Assembly (NCBI RefSeq): GCF_004001065.1
Contig: NZ_BIML01000006.1
Location: 124,001 to 188,000, forward strand
Length of the DNA stretch: 64,000 bases
Source: Paenibacillus xylaniclasticus
Lineage (GTDB): Bacteria > Bacillota > Bacilli > Paenibacillales > Paenibacillaceae
Reading direction: 5' to 3'
The position numbers and the translations under genes were made by a program. The first letter of the stretch is position 1. Every line of letters begins with the position of its first letter. The notes below the pieces were generated by a model that searched no databases, was not told the origin of the DNA, and was given only the letters and a program-made list of their open reading frames with translations. Shown here piece after piece: positions 52,509 through 61,227 of the stretch.

Positions 52509-53936
52509 TCAATCTAAATCATCAATCATAATATAAGACGACATGTCACCCTTACTTCTAATTCCCCACTCCAAAATCTTCTTTCCCTCCGTCTGCAGAC
52601 GCTCGATCATCTCCTCGAATGTCTGACTTCCCGCCAGCGCCTCATCCACTTCGCTTCGGAATAGATCATTCATCGCGTTATACGCCTCGTTGCTCAACGC
52701 GGCGCCTTTATCGTCAGGCTCATAAGATGGGAGTTGACGATAAACCGATGCAACGAACCGATCGTTAGAGTAATCCGCATACGTTATATTGCTCGGAAAG
52801 AAGCTCGTTCCCGTATATTGAACGCCCAGCTTAGCACGCACCTTCGCCACGTAATCACTCATCATGAAGGCGATCATATTCCAGCTTTCCTTCGCAAGCG
52901 GTGAGCCTGCCCGTATACTCATCGTAAGAGAAGAGCCCATACCGAAGCTGCGCTGCCGCGTCGCCGCATCGACGGGAGGCGTAACGGCTCCAAGCTTAAA
53001 TGTTACATCGTCATAAGAACCGTAGCCTGCGATCACCATGCCGGCGCATCCCGCTCTAAACCAATTGGAATTGCCGCCAGCTAAAGCAGTAGGCTGCTCC
53101 TGACCGGGAGCCAAGCCCTTTGTTCTGAACGTGTCCATCCGGTAAGCATCAAGAGCCGTCGTAAACATTTGCCGCCAAGAGGGCGTATCCGCCAGCATGA
53201 TGCCCGTTGAAGCGCGATACGGAAATAAGCCAAGCCCCTCCGTCATGGCCATTAGGCTGACTAATCCGCTCGGACCGGCGAAGTCAGGTAACAATCCGAT
53301 GACACCGTCCGCATCCGAGCTCGCCTGCGTAACGCGCTGCGCAAGCTTGAGCAGCTCGTCCCACGTCATGTCGTCCCGCGGCGGCTCGACGCCGAGCTGC
53401 TGAAACAAATCCTCATTATAATAGAGCAGCAGCACGCTGAAATCGGCAGCCAGCCCATACAGCTCACCGCTGCGTTCATTTCTCATATGCTCCAATACGC
53501 CAGGATGAATATGCTGCTCCAATTCCGGGTCAGCCGCCAGAAAAGCCGACAGCTCGCTTAGCAAGCCTTCGTCTGCCAGCGCATGATACATATCGTTGTC
53601 CGACAGAAAAATAAGATCGGGCTGCTCCGTCGTAATTAACGTTGTGAGCTGCTGCAATCGTTCCTTGAACGGAAGCTTAACATCGAACATCCCCTCTGTT
53701 GGGACTACTTCAACATTAACATTCGGGAACGCGGCCGCTATATAATCGCCGTATGTGCTATAGAAGCTTTGCTTATTGTAATCAAGCACTTTCAGCTGTA
53801 CTTGTGCACGCTCTTCCTTCCGCTCTTCTGTGCAGCCAGCCGCAACGAATGCAAGCAGCGTTAGAATAAGCCCTAATACGACACAACGTCGCCACCCTCT
53901 CGCTCTGCTTTGCCCCCAAGCCCCAAGCCCTTCCAT
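52509..53936 (-). CDS. Extracellular solute-binding lipoprotein 2 of the sigma/SBP operon
   Basis: About 475 residues from the start at 53936. The lipoprotein signal peptide ends LLAFVAAGC. The rest is a family 1 (CUT1, oligosaccharide-type) solute-binding fold with FYSTYGDYIAAAFPNVNVE, YYNEDLF and DDMTWDELLKLAQ. It is a close paralogue of the next gene upstream. The frame is open back to TTG 54101 and contains ATG at 54044, but those starts would bury the signal peptide. No permease or ATPase accompanies it, so a transport role is doubtful; presenting ligand to the sensor at 55.4-57 kb is a hypothesis. Confidence 0.82.
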   Translation of the reverse strand: MEGLGAWGQSRARGWRRCVVLGLILTLLAFVAAGCTEERKEERAQVQLKVLDYNKQSFYSTYGDYIAAAFPNVNVEVVPTEGMFDVKLPFKERLQQLTTLITTEQPDLIFLSDNDMYHALADEGLLSELSAFLAADPELEQHIHPGVLEHMRNERSGELYGLAADFSVLLLYYNEDLFQQLGVEPPRDDMTWDELLKLAQRVTQASSDADGVIGLLPDFAGPSGLVSLMAMTEGLGLFPYRASTGIMLADTPSWRQMFTTALDAYRMDTFRTKGLAPGQEQPTALAGGNSNWFRAGCAGMVIAGYGSYDDVTFKLGAVTPPVDAATRQRSFGMGSSLTMSIRAGSPLAKESWNMIAFMMSDYVAKVRAKLGVQYTGTSFFPSNITYADYSNDRFVASVYRQLPSYEPDDKGAALSNEAYNAMNDLFRSEVDEALAGSQTFEEMIERLQTEGKKILEWGIRSKGDMSSYIMIDDLD

Positions 53937-54075
53937 CTGATGTCTGCCTTCTATAAGGTAATCTATAATATCTTTCGATGGACCTAGAGGATTACAAGCA
54001 TGTGACAAAATACGGCCAATCCATCCCGCATGCCTATCTCCCATCCACCTCTCACCTTCCCAATGAACCTTGTCC

Positions 54076-55449
54076 CTATCCCGAAGCGTTCCCCTTCTCA
54101 ATAGCCTGGTCGATAATTTGCTGCCCCTGCTCCTGCATCCGCTTCAGCATTTCGTCGACGGATTGCTTGTCGGCTAGCGCTGCGTTCATCTCCTGCTCCA
54201 GCATTCTCCATATTTCATCATAAAAAGCGCTGTTCACCCAGGAAGGAATGCCTTCATCGACCGGTGTAATAGCTGGCATCTGACGGTACAACGCTGCGGC
54301 GGCGGGGTCATCCGTAAAGTTCGGATAGGACATATTGCTCGGCATACCGAACCCTATTGAGTGTGCCTTAGCAGACTTCGCTATATAATCGCTCACCATA
54401 AATTGAATGAATTCCCACCCGGCTTTCGATTCCGGCGAGCCGGAACGAATGGCAAGCTTCTGATTCGCATAGAATGAGTAGCTCCGCGTCCGCGTAGCCT
54501 CATCAACGGGCGGATTGACCGAGCCAAGCTTAAATTTCACTTCATCAGCCTTGTTAGGTCCATAATATTCAAGCGTCATAGCAGCCTTACCCTTACTGAA
54601 TAGATCAACCGAATTCATCGCTTGCTCGTCATAATAGGTCTCGCCGTCCTCGCTCACTTTGCCTTTCGGCGTCAGAGAGCGGAACGTTCCATTCTTATAG
54701 CTGGTCAGCACAGTCGTGAATGCTCTGCGCCACGCCGGAGTATCAAGCGTCATCTTGCCGGTTCCAAGCCGGTACATAGACATCCCCTCAGTAGATCCGA
54801 TCGCATAAACCATATCAAGCGGGCTTGAGAAGGTCTCGTAATAACCGATCGGGGCGCCTGGCGATGAATCGGCTGCCGTGAATCGGTAAGCAAGCTGCAG
54901 AAGCTCCTCCCAGGTCATGCCGTCATGCGGCAAATCAATGCCATACTCCCGAAACAAATCCTCATTGAAGTACAACTGCAATGCACTAAACGTTGGAGCT
55001 AAGCCGTATACCTGCCCATCCCGATTCTGTTTCATCAGTTCTATGACGCCGGGATGAAGCTGCTCCTCCATTATCCGGCTACCTTGCATATACGGAGACA
55101 GATCGGCAAGCAGCCCTTCATCAGCCAAAGCGCGGTACGTTTCGTCATCCCGCAGAACGATTAAGTCTGGCTGTTCCTTACGAACAAGCTCAATCCATCT
55201 CTTATTGCGCTCGGAGACGGACAGTCTGTAATCGGAAGCTTGCTCCGTCGATATGAATTCGATCGTCGTATCAGGAAATGCTGCACTCATATAGTCGCCA
55301 TACATACGATAGAAGTTTACCTCATCAGTATCTGCTACCTTCAATATGGCCGGCTGTTCCAACGCATTCGGCTCATCTGCACAACCAGCAAGCGAAAGCA
55401 GCCCCCACATCAGCAGCAGCGAGCCTATCATCAGTCCGCCCCGCTTCAT
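54076..55449 (-). CDS. Extracellular solute-binding lipoprotein 1 of the sigma/SBP operon
   Basis: 457 residues. The lipoprotein signal peptide ends LLSLAGCA (Cys at about 23). CUT1-type solute-binding fold with FYRMYGDYMSAAFPDTTIE, YFNEDLF and DGMTWEELLQLAYRF. The ATG at 55449 overlaps the stop of the membrane-anchored SBP gene as ATGA, so translation is coupled to it. It is tethered outside the membrane. The ligand is probably a sugar or oligosaccharide by family; no transporter genes are near. Confidence 0.88.
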   Translation of the reverse strand: MKRGGLMIGSLLLMWGLLSLAGCADEPNALEQPAILKVADTDEVNFYRMYGDYMSAAFPDTTIEFISTEQASDYRLSVSERNKRWIELVRKEQPDLIVLRDDETYRALADEGLLADLSPYMQGSRIMEEQLHPGVIELMKQNRDGQVYGLAPTFSALQLYFNEDLFREYGIDLPHDGMTWEELLQLAYRFTAADSSPGAPIGYYETFSSPLDMVYAIGSTEGMSMYRLGTGKMTLDTPAWRRAFTTVLTSYKNGTFRSLTPKGKVSEDGETYYDEQAMNSVDLFSKGKAAMTLEYYGPNKADEVKFKLGSVNPPVDEATRTRSYSFYANQKLAIRSGSPESKAGWEFIQFMVSDYIAKSAKAHSIGFGMPSNMSYPNFTDDPAAAALYRQMPAITPVDEGIPSWVNSAFYDEIWRMLEQEMNAALADKQSVDEMLKRMQEQGQQIIDQAIEKGNASG

Positions 55450-56957
55450 TGGGTTCGATCCTCTTTCGGTACGGCCGCTGCTTGGCTCAGCGCTTCCTTC
55501 AACTGAGCCAGCGCCTGCTCTGCGGTCAGTTCATTGTCGACGACAGCTTTAAACAAAGGTGCACTTAGCTCAATAGCCTCGCTTGCCAGCGTATCATTCG
55601 TCTGCTCCACTGCCTCCGTAACCAGCGACAGATCACCCGGAAGCTCCAGATCGTTGCGATAAAACGCAGCCGTTTGCTCCTTCATATCCTCTGGCACATC
55701 AGACTCCCTGACCGGTGTATCCGTCATTCCCATCCCGATGAGACGTTTCGCGAATTCACGGCCCGTCATAAATTTAACGAACTCCCACGCCGCCTTCTCG
55801 TTGCTGGCCGTAGACGACACAGCATAAATCTCGCCTAAATAGGTATCCCAAATTTGGTTGCCCGGCACCGTCACCGTCATCCATTGCTGCTGCTTGTCAC
55901 CCTTCCATACTTGGTTAATTTGCTGCATATAATAAGGACCAGCGATAATCATCGCCGCATCCCCCTTCAGGAAAGCGTCCGATGGCGTAAACGACAACGC
56001 AGCCGAGTCTGATTGTTCTGGACTGCGGTAGATCCAGCCTTCCCTATAGCCGGCTGCAACCTTATTCCACAAGTCTATCCAAGCGGGCGTATCAACCGTA
56101 ATTTGCTCCCCTCGCTGCGTATCCGTTTGAAGTCCGCTAGAAATCCGAATATATTCAACGAGAGAATATAAGCTGCTGCCGCTCCACGGATTAGCGAGCA
56201 GGCCGGCCGTTCCCGTTCCTTGAAATCTGGCTGCCGTCTCAAGCAGCTCGTCCCACGTCATACCGTCGCGAGGCAGCGGAATTCCGTACTGCTGGAACAA
56301 CTCCTTGTTCACAAAAACCGCCCTCGTCTGAAATTCAGCCGTCAGCCCATGCAGCTGGCCGCCGCCATACTGCCGGAGGAGCTCGATAATCGGCTGATAC
56401 ATGGCGTCCACATCAACGCCATCCTTCTTGATCAAGACGTCAAGCGGCAGCAGCTTTCCTTGCTGAGCCAGCGTATAATATTGGTTAAGCGATAGCCGCA
56501 ATATATCCGGCTGCTCCTTGTCTACCCACTCCAGCAGTTTGTCATTGTCTTGCATAAGTGCCGTCTCGATGCTGACAGACGGATGATGCAGCAGAAAAGG
56601 ACGCGCCTCCTGCATCGTCGTGAAATTATCATATTGCGAAATCATAACCTTCAACGTAACATCCAGATCAGCCAGCGAATCGTTCCTCAGTGCAGCCGGA
56701 ACGCCGTTATTCTTATCCGGCTGCTTCAGCATCGAGCCGAGATCGTCTCTAAATAGCCACCCACCACCGAGCAGCACGACGAAGGCTGTCAGCGCCGCCA
56801 CTGTCCGAAACCAGCCTCGCGGTTTACCGTTTCGTTGATCCATTCGGATTCGTTCCCTCACTTTACGTTCGATTTCTGAGGTGAATCCGCCGCTTCTTAG
56901 CGGCTGCTCGACAAGCTGCCGTTCCCAATACGGCTGCTGCTCCAGCTCGCTTCTCAT
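55446..56957 (-). CDS. Putative anti-sigma factor fused to an extracellular solute-binding domain
   Basis: 503 residues in three parts. Residues 1-47 are cytoplasmic and charged (GFTSEIERKVRERIRMDQRN), with no zinc HxxxCxxC motif. A single membrane helix follows at about 50-70 (FRTVAALTAFVVLLGGGWLF). Residues 85-500 form a complete SBP domain outside the cell (VFVNKELFQQYGIPLPRDGM, then TWDELLETAARF; GPYYMQQINQVW), paralogous to the next two genes. The gene overlaps the ECF sigma gene (ATGA, with GAGGAG five bases before ATG), the usual place of an anti-sigma factor. Binding of a sugar-like ligand outside would be signalled to the sigma factor. The anti-sigma role is inferred from position and topology. 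Confidence 0.78.
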   Translation of the reverse strand: MRSELEQQPYWERQLVEQPLRSGGFTSEIERKVRERIRMDQRNGKPRGWFRTVAALTAFVVLLGGGWLFRDDLGSMLKQPDKNNGVPAALRNDSLADLDVTLKVMISQYDNFTTMQEARPFLLHHPSVSIETALMQDNDKLLEWVDKEQPDILRLSLNQYYTLAQQGKLLPLDVLIKKDGVDVDAMYQPIIELLRQYGGGQLHGLTAEFQTRAVFVNKELFQQYGIPLPRDGMTWDELLETAARFQGTGTAGLLANPWSGSSLYSLVEYIRISSGLQTDTQRGEQITVDTPAWIDLWNKVAAGYREGWIYRSPEQSDSAALSFTPSDAFLKGDAAMIIAGPYYMQQINQVWKGDKQQQWMTVTVPGNQIWDTYLGEIYAVSSTASNEKAAWEFVKFMTGREFAKRLIGMGMTDTPVRESDVPEDMKEQTAAFYRNDLELPGDLSLVTEAVEQTNDTLASEAIELSAPLFKAVVDNELTAEQALAQLKEALSQAAAVPKEDRTQ

Positions 56958-57535
56958 GTCCACTCCTCCTCGCCGGTAACGATAGCTCCGTCCACCTTGC
57001 CCCGTTCGACCATTTTGCGACTAGCCATTTCCCTGGCCCGGAACAGCCGTGACTTGACCGTTCCTTCGGAGATGCCTAACAGCGCCGCGATTTCTTTCAT
57101 ATGCAGCTGGTGATGGGCATAGAGCAGCAGTACCTCGCGAAGCTTCGCAGGCAGCTCCAAGACGATCGACCAAATGTCGCGAGTCAGCTCCCGATTTATC
57201 GCTTCTCTCTCTGCTGAAGGATATGCGTCCATCGCTGCGACCCGATGAGGCTGGAGAATGACCCGGCGCAGCCAGGAAGAGCGCAGCGCGTCTTTAGCCG
57301 CGTTGCGCGTAATGGCAAGCAGCCATGTTTTGACCGAGGACTCCCCCCGGTACGTATACAGCCGCTCATAAACCTTCACGAACACATCCTGGGCGATATC
57401 GTCGGCAAGCTCGCGGCTTCTCGTCAGAAACAGCGCGTAGTTCCATACATCGCGTCCATATTCCTTCATCAATTCATCCAGCACGGCATCCCGGTCCAAG
57501 CCTCCGGTTACATGCTCCAAATATTCGAACGCCAA
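56954..57535 (-). CDS. ECF-type RNA polymerase sigma factor
   Basis: About 193 residues. Region 2 (about 18-85) has YGRDVWNYALFLTRSRELAD and DIAQDVFVKVYERLYTYRGE. Region 4 (about 120-185) has LPAKLREVLLLYAHHQLHMK and EIAALLGISEGTVKSRLFRA. The frame is open back to a TTG at 57565, but that lies inside the promoter. The TTG at 57535, with GAGGTG six bases upstream, is the better start. The gene is coupled to the membrane SBP/anti-sigma gene and is probably autoregulated through the ECF promoter directly upstream. Confidence 0.92.
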   Translation of the reverse strand: MAFEYLEHVTGGLDRDAVLDELMKEYGRDVWNYALFLTRSRELADDIAQDVFVKVYERLYTYRGESSVKTWLLAITRNAAKDALRSSWLRRVILQPHRVAAMDAYPSAEREAINRELTRDIWSIVLELPAKLREVLLLYAHHQLHMKEIAALLGISEGTVKSRLFRAREMASRKMVERGKVDGAIVTGEEEWT

Positions 57536-57555
57536 CTCATTCACCTCGACAAGTA

Positions 57556-57580
57556 GACGATACAATCTGAGAAAAGTTCC
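57556..57580 (-). promoter_or_regulatory. ECF-type promoter upstream of the sigma gene
   Basis: GGAAC (57580-57576), exactly 16 bases, then CGTC (57559-57556) on the minus strand, the form used by ECF sigma factors such as SigX and SigW. The predicted transcript starts near 57549, only a few bases before the GAGGTG ribosome site. This implies autoregulation and fixes the start codon downstream of 57549. Confidence 0.75.
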
Positions 57581-57643
57581 CTATTATTCTACAAAAATAG
57601 ATTAATAGCTCAAACCATAAACCTTCAACTATCTCCAACAAAA

Positions 57644-57680
57644 AAAAGCGGCACAGAGCAACTCGCTCTGTACCGCTTCT
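57644..57680 (-). terminator. Terminator of the type II PKS-like operon
   Basis: AGCGGTACAGAGCGAG/CTCTGTGCCGCT-type hairpin on the minus strand followed by T8, 13 bases past the membrane protein gene. Confidence 0.85.
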
Positions 57681-57692
57681 CGATTAACCTTA

Positions 57693-58607
57693 TTACGATT
57701 GCCGAACCGCCTCGCCTTTGCCGATGCTGCTGGCGCCTCTCCGGCTGCGCAGATAGAGCAAGCCGCTGTAAGCGAACAGACATGCCCAAGCGACAACGAG
57801 AATGGCTGCCACGGACATAATTGGCGTAATGCTGGTCAAGCTCTTATGATCGACGAGCACCTGCAGGCCGAGCAGCACCGCAGATAACGTGAACGTCCAG
57901 CCGCCCCAATGGATAAGCCGTCTGCGTGACGCCTCAGGCATATTCACCCGTTCGAGGAAGGCCGCCATGAACGGCACCGCCTGCAATCCATGGAACGCAT
58001 AACCGTGGAAATAAATAATGCTGTGCGTCAATTCTTTGGTCAGCGTAATGTTATAGTCGATGATCATCCACAGTCCGCCGATAAAGCCGAGCATTGAACC
58101 AATCATTCCGTAACGGGCTGCCCACACCATGAGCGGACGCTTCTCCAGAGAGTCCTTACGGAACAAACCGATCATCACCATAATCGTATACCACATGATG
58201 CCAACAGCCATTGCGGCGAAAACTTGCGTAATGACGAAATTAACCCCCCACAGCGTCGTCAAATTCGTCGGAATACGCGGGCTGACGCCCCGTGCGTGCT
58301 GAATCGTCTCCAGAATGTACGAGCCAAGACCGGAGAATATAATGTAGAAATCGATCCACCAGCGCAGGCGCGGCTTGAAATTAGCCAGCGGCACGAACGC
58401 CGCGACAGCAATAATAAAAATGCCGCTTGCCGTATTGAACGATGCCGCTCGCAACAGGTCACCGCCATGCTGCGGATTCTCAACGTTGCCGAAGATCGCT
58501 ACATAAATCAAGATCAAAAGGCCAAGCACAGGACCGAGCACGCCGGTCAGGACACACCATTTTTCCCCTTCGAACAGTTTCGGGCCAGTCGGTTGAAAAG
58601 CATTCAT
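57693..58607 (-). CDS. Polytopic membrane protein of unknown function
   Basis: 304 residues with about eight hydrophobic helices (VLGPVLGLLILIYVAIFG; GIFIIAVAAFVPLANF; VFAAMAVGIMWYTIMVMIGL). A HSIIYFHGYAFHGLQAVPF stretch has several His residues inside helices. No transporter or enzyme family was recognised. It lies 19 bases after the CuAO/NTF2-like gene and is the last gene of the type II PKS-like operon. Confidence 0.75.
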   Translation of the reverse strand: MNAFQPTGPKLFEGEKWCVLTGVLGPVLGLLILIYVAIFGNVENPQHGGDLLRAASFNTASGIFIIAVAAFVPLANFKPRLRWWIDFYIIFSGLGSYILETIQHARGVSPRIPTNLTTLWGVNFVITQVFAAMAVGIMWYTIMVMIGLFRKDSLEKRPLMVWAARYGMIGSMLGFIGGLWMIIDYNITLTKELTHSIIYFHGYAFHGLQAVPFMAAFLERVNMPEASRRRLIHWGGWTFTLSAVLLGLQVLVDHKSLTSITPIMSVAAILVVAWACLFAYSGLLYLRSRRGASSIGKGEAVRQS

Positions 58608-58626
58608 CGATTACACGCCTCCTTCA

Positions 58627-59310
58627 TCATTGTGGGATGTGTTCTTCTTGATGCTTACCTCCGCTGATTGCCTCAATTGCAGCTGAATGATCCTCCAGCA
58701 GTATTTCGTCAGGCGATTGAGACATTTGGAACAGCTCGACCCGCTTGAGCTTATCCTTCTTATCCCCTTCCATTGTGTAGAACCCAGCCCCGGTCGCCAT
58801 CAGATGACCGCCAGCCGTAATCTCCCAAATGCCTACAACCCGTCCATCCGGAATCTCATAAGCAGCTCGCAAATAGCTCTTCGTCTTCCCGTACTGCTCG
58901 AAGCCTTTATAAACACCAGCCAAATAATCATCGAGCTGATCGCCGGATATACCTGCCGGATTATCGTGATTAATGAACAAACCGTCCTCCGCCAGCGTCG
59001 AAGCGACACCGGCCCAGTCTTGCTGCTCATAGTACGTCATGTAATCCCGCAGTGCAGGAGGCAGCCGATCAAAATCTACCGGCTGGTAATCAAGCGTCTT
59101 GGTAGCATTATCGAACGTTGCTTTACCGCCGATCGCTTTGGCGAAATCACGAGCCGGCACATAGGCGCGGTTGTCAATGATCCGAATGTCACCCGCTTGA
59201 GACGGGAACCCGTAATGTGTAAAATTGATCGCTGTACCAGCCAGTGCAGATACGCTGCCAACCGTCAGCAGCGCTGCTGTCATCAATAGAACCTTCGCTT
59301 GTTTTTTCAC
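58627..59310 (-). CDS. Secreted protein: CuAO-N-like domain plus NTF2/SnoaL-like domain
   Basis: 227 residues. The GTG start has GAGGAGG upstream. A signal peptide (1-24) ends VSALAG. A short stalk domain of the copper-amine-oxidase N-terminal type follows (about 40-75, IIDNRAYVPARDFAKAIGGK). The NTF2/SnoaL-like domain (about 80-205) has MTYYEQQDWAGVASTLAEDG. It is 46 bases after the dehydratase gene, apparently in the same operon. SnoaL-like folds include polyketide cyclases, but this one is exported, so a role on the finished lipid or polyketide is only a guess. Confidence 0.75.
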   Translation of the reverse strand: MKKQAKVLLMTAALLTVGSVSALAGTAINFTHYGFPSQAGDIRIIDNRAYVPARDFAKAIGGKATFDNATKTLDYQPVDFDRLPPALRDYMTYYEQQDWAGVASTLAEDGLFINHDNPAGISGDQLDDYLAGVYKGFEQYGKTKSYLRAAYEIPDGRVVGIWEITAGGHLMATGAGFYTMEGDKKDKLKRVELFQMSQSPDEILLEDHSAAIEAISGGKHQEEHIPQ

Positions 59311-59356
59311 TTTGAATCCTCCTCAAGGTAATAGTTCCTACCGCACTTTATCTTCT

Positions 59357-59935
59357 CTATTCTAGTACTCCTCCTGCAGCCGAGACAGGCACCTTCGAAG
59401 GCGCAGGTTGCTGCGTATCGTTACTGCCCGAATGCAGCATCGCAAAAGTAAGCTCACCCTGCGCCACCTTCACCTCGTCGACGGTTACATTCACTTGCAC
59501 GACCGCAGCCGAAGAAAGAATCGTCATTGCGGTGCATGTAATGATCAGCTGATCGCCGGGAACGACCGGCTTCAGGAACCGCGTCTTCGCTCCTGTCAGC
59601 AGATAAGTTTTCTCCGACTTAGTAGCACCGCCTGCAGCCGCTTCGACTGTGCCTAAGCTGCTATTGCCGTCATTACCAGCCGAAGCATCTGTCGATTGCT
59701 CCCGCAGCTTCACCATCAGAATGGCCGACTGCGCCATTGCCTCGGTCAGCAGCACTCCGGGGAAAATGGCCTTCTCCGGAAAATGGCCGGACAGCATCCA
59801 TTCGTTGCCCGTCACGTTCTTCAAGCAAACGATCCGATCATGCTCAGCCTCCAAGACGGCGTCGATAAAGATGAACGGATACTTCTGCGGAAGCAGCGCG
59901 CGGACTTCCTCGTAATTACACACATATTTAGACAT
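59357..59935 (-). CDS. FabZ/FabA-like hydroxyacyl-ACP dehydratase
   Basis: 192 residues with the hot-dog fold. Catalytic His in MLSGHFPEKAIFPGV and Glu in PGVLLTEAMAQSAIL match FabZ. A Gly/Ser/Ala-rich insertion of about 35 residues (around GNDGNSSLGTVEAAAGGA) splits the fold, and the C-terminus has a Pro/Ala tail; housekeeping FabZ is about 140-150 residues. ATG at 59935 has AAAGGAG eight bases upstream. It would dehydrate the beta-hydroxyacyl chain on the operon's ACP to an enoyl group. Confidence 0.88.
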   Translation of the reverse strand: MSKYVCNYEEVRALLPQKYPFIFIDAVLEAEHDRIVCLKNVTGNEWMLSGHFPEKAIFPGVLLTEAMAQSAILMVKLREQSTDASAGNDGNSSLGTVEAAAGGATKSEKTYLLTGAKTRFLKPVVPGDQLIITCTAMTILSSAAVVQVNVTVDEVKVAQGELTFAMLHSGSNDTQQPAPSKVPVSAAGGVLE

Positions 59936-59985
59936 GCTCACGGCTCCTTTCCCGTACTAAATGATCGGCTCTCAGCAGCAAGTGG

Positions 59986-61227
59986 TCAGCCGACTCGCAG
60001 TACAACAGCGCTCGACATGCCGTGATAGTCATGGGCGCTCAGCAGCGCCGCGCCGCCTGAGACCGCCCTGTCGCCACTCTGATGAACAATGCCGGACAAG
60101 CCTTCCGGCGCGGCCGGGTCGATCGCATAACCGACCGATTCCGGCAGTACACCGCTTCGGCCGACTGCAGCAGCAGCAGCGAGCGACAGCAGACCGCCGG
60201 CCCCATACGTCTCGCCGAACAACCCTTTCGCAGCGCATACGGGCGGTGGGTTGTCGCCCAGTACAGCCCGAAGCGCAAGCGCTTCCACCTCATCGTGAGC
60301 GGGATGTCCTACTGCTCCCGTAACGGCCATGCTCACTTCCTCCGGCACAATTCCTGCTGTATGGAGCGACTGCCGCATCGCGCGCTCCAACGCCGACGCC
60401 CTGGCAGCGGCATGCTCGCCGCCGCGGAATGCGCTCGACCAAGCGGCAATTTCGCCCACAATCTCCGCTCCGCGGGCAACTGCATCAACGCGGCGCTCCA
60501 GTACAATAACCGCCGCCCCTTCGCCAGGCACCCAGCCGGCCGATTGTGCGTCAAACGGTCGACCGATAGCGTCGGCTCCTTCGTCTGGCAGAACATTCAT
60601 GCAGTTATACACCCACAGCGAGTATGCGTTCAGCTCTTCGACGCCGCCGACGAGAATCGTCTTCGCGCGGCCCTTGCGGAGCAGATTCGCCGCATAGCCG
60701 ATCGCATCGAGCGATGAGCATTGGCCGGTCGAAATCGTCGTATTACAAGCGCGCGCCTGCACGCGAATGGCTAGATAGGAGGCTGGAGAATTCGCCAGCG
60801 TATTCGGCGCCTCCATCGGACTTACATAGCGCGGTCCTTGCGTGGCGGCCGTATAATCATAGCGCGACGCCGCCTTCAATCCGCCGAGATTCGTCCCGAT
60901 GACGATACCAAGATCATCGGGATTCGGCATATTGCCTTCCAAGCCCGCATCGCGAAGGGCAAGCAACGATGCGCCGAGCAAATATTGAGAGCCCGCATGC
61001 ATGAACTGCAAGCCCTTCTTGCCGAGCAGCGGCTCCGGATTCCAGTCGCGTACTGTAGCGCCAACGAAATCACGGTCTGACCATTCCGCTGCATGCTCGC
61101 GCAGCGAGCTGCGGTGCGCGGAACCCGTCTGGAGTGATGCCGTCAGCTCCTCCAGCCCATTGCCGGCTGACGATACGAGCCCGATGCCTGTAATGACGAT
61201 GTCGTTATCCTGCTTAATCCGGCTCAT
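59986..61227 (-). CDS. Ketosynthase-like chain length factor (KS-beta) without catalytic residues
   Basis: 413 residues with the thiolase fold of FabF. The nucleophile position reads STGQCSSLDAIGYA, Gln where KS-alpha has Cys, the change typical of chain length factors. The first catalytic His region (HGTGT in KS) reads VTGAVGHPAHDE, and the second (GHTMGAA) reads GETYGAGG. All three catalytic positions are lost, so it should be the structural partner of the active ketosynthase encoded just upstream. The genes overlap as ATGA, which favours equal amounts for a KS-CLF heterodimer. Confidence 0.87.
   Translation of the reverse strand: MSRIKQDNDIVITGIGLVSSAGNGLEELTASLQTGSAHRSSLREHAAEWSDRDFVGATVRDWNPEPLLGKKGLQFMHAGSQYLLGASLLALRDAGLEGNMPNPDDLGIVIGTNLGGLKAASRYDYTAATQGPRYVSPMEAPNTLANSPASYLAIRVQARACNTTISTGQCSSLDAIGYAANLLRKGRAKTILVGGVEELNAYSLWVYNCMNVLPDEGADAIGRPFDAQSAGWVPGEGAAVIVLERRVDAVARGAEIVGEIAAWSSAFRGGEHAAARASALERAMRQSLHTAGIVPEEVSMAVTGAVGHPAHDEVEALALRAVLGDNPPPVCAAKGLFGETYGAGGLLSLAAAAAVGRSGVLPESVGYAIDPAAPEGLSGIVHQSGDRAVSGGAALLSAHDYHGMSSAVVLRVG

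Noticed and set aside
52509-55449. A complete sugar ABC transporter with these binding proteins
   Set aside because: Neither permease nor ATPase genes lie within the operon or its neighbours in the window.
55446-56957. Zinc-binding anti-sigma (ZAS) domain
   Set aside because: No HxxxCxxC motif in the first 50 residues, so any anti-sigma function would be of the non-zinc type.
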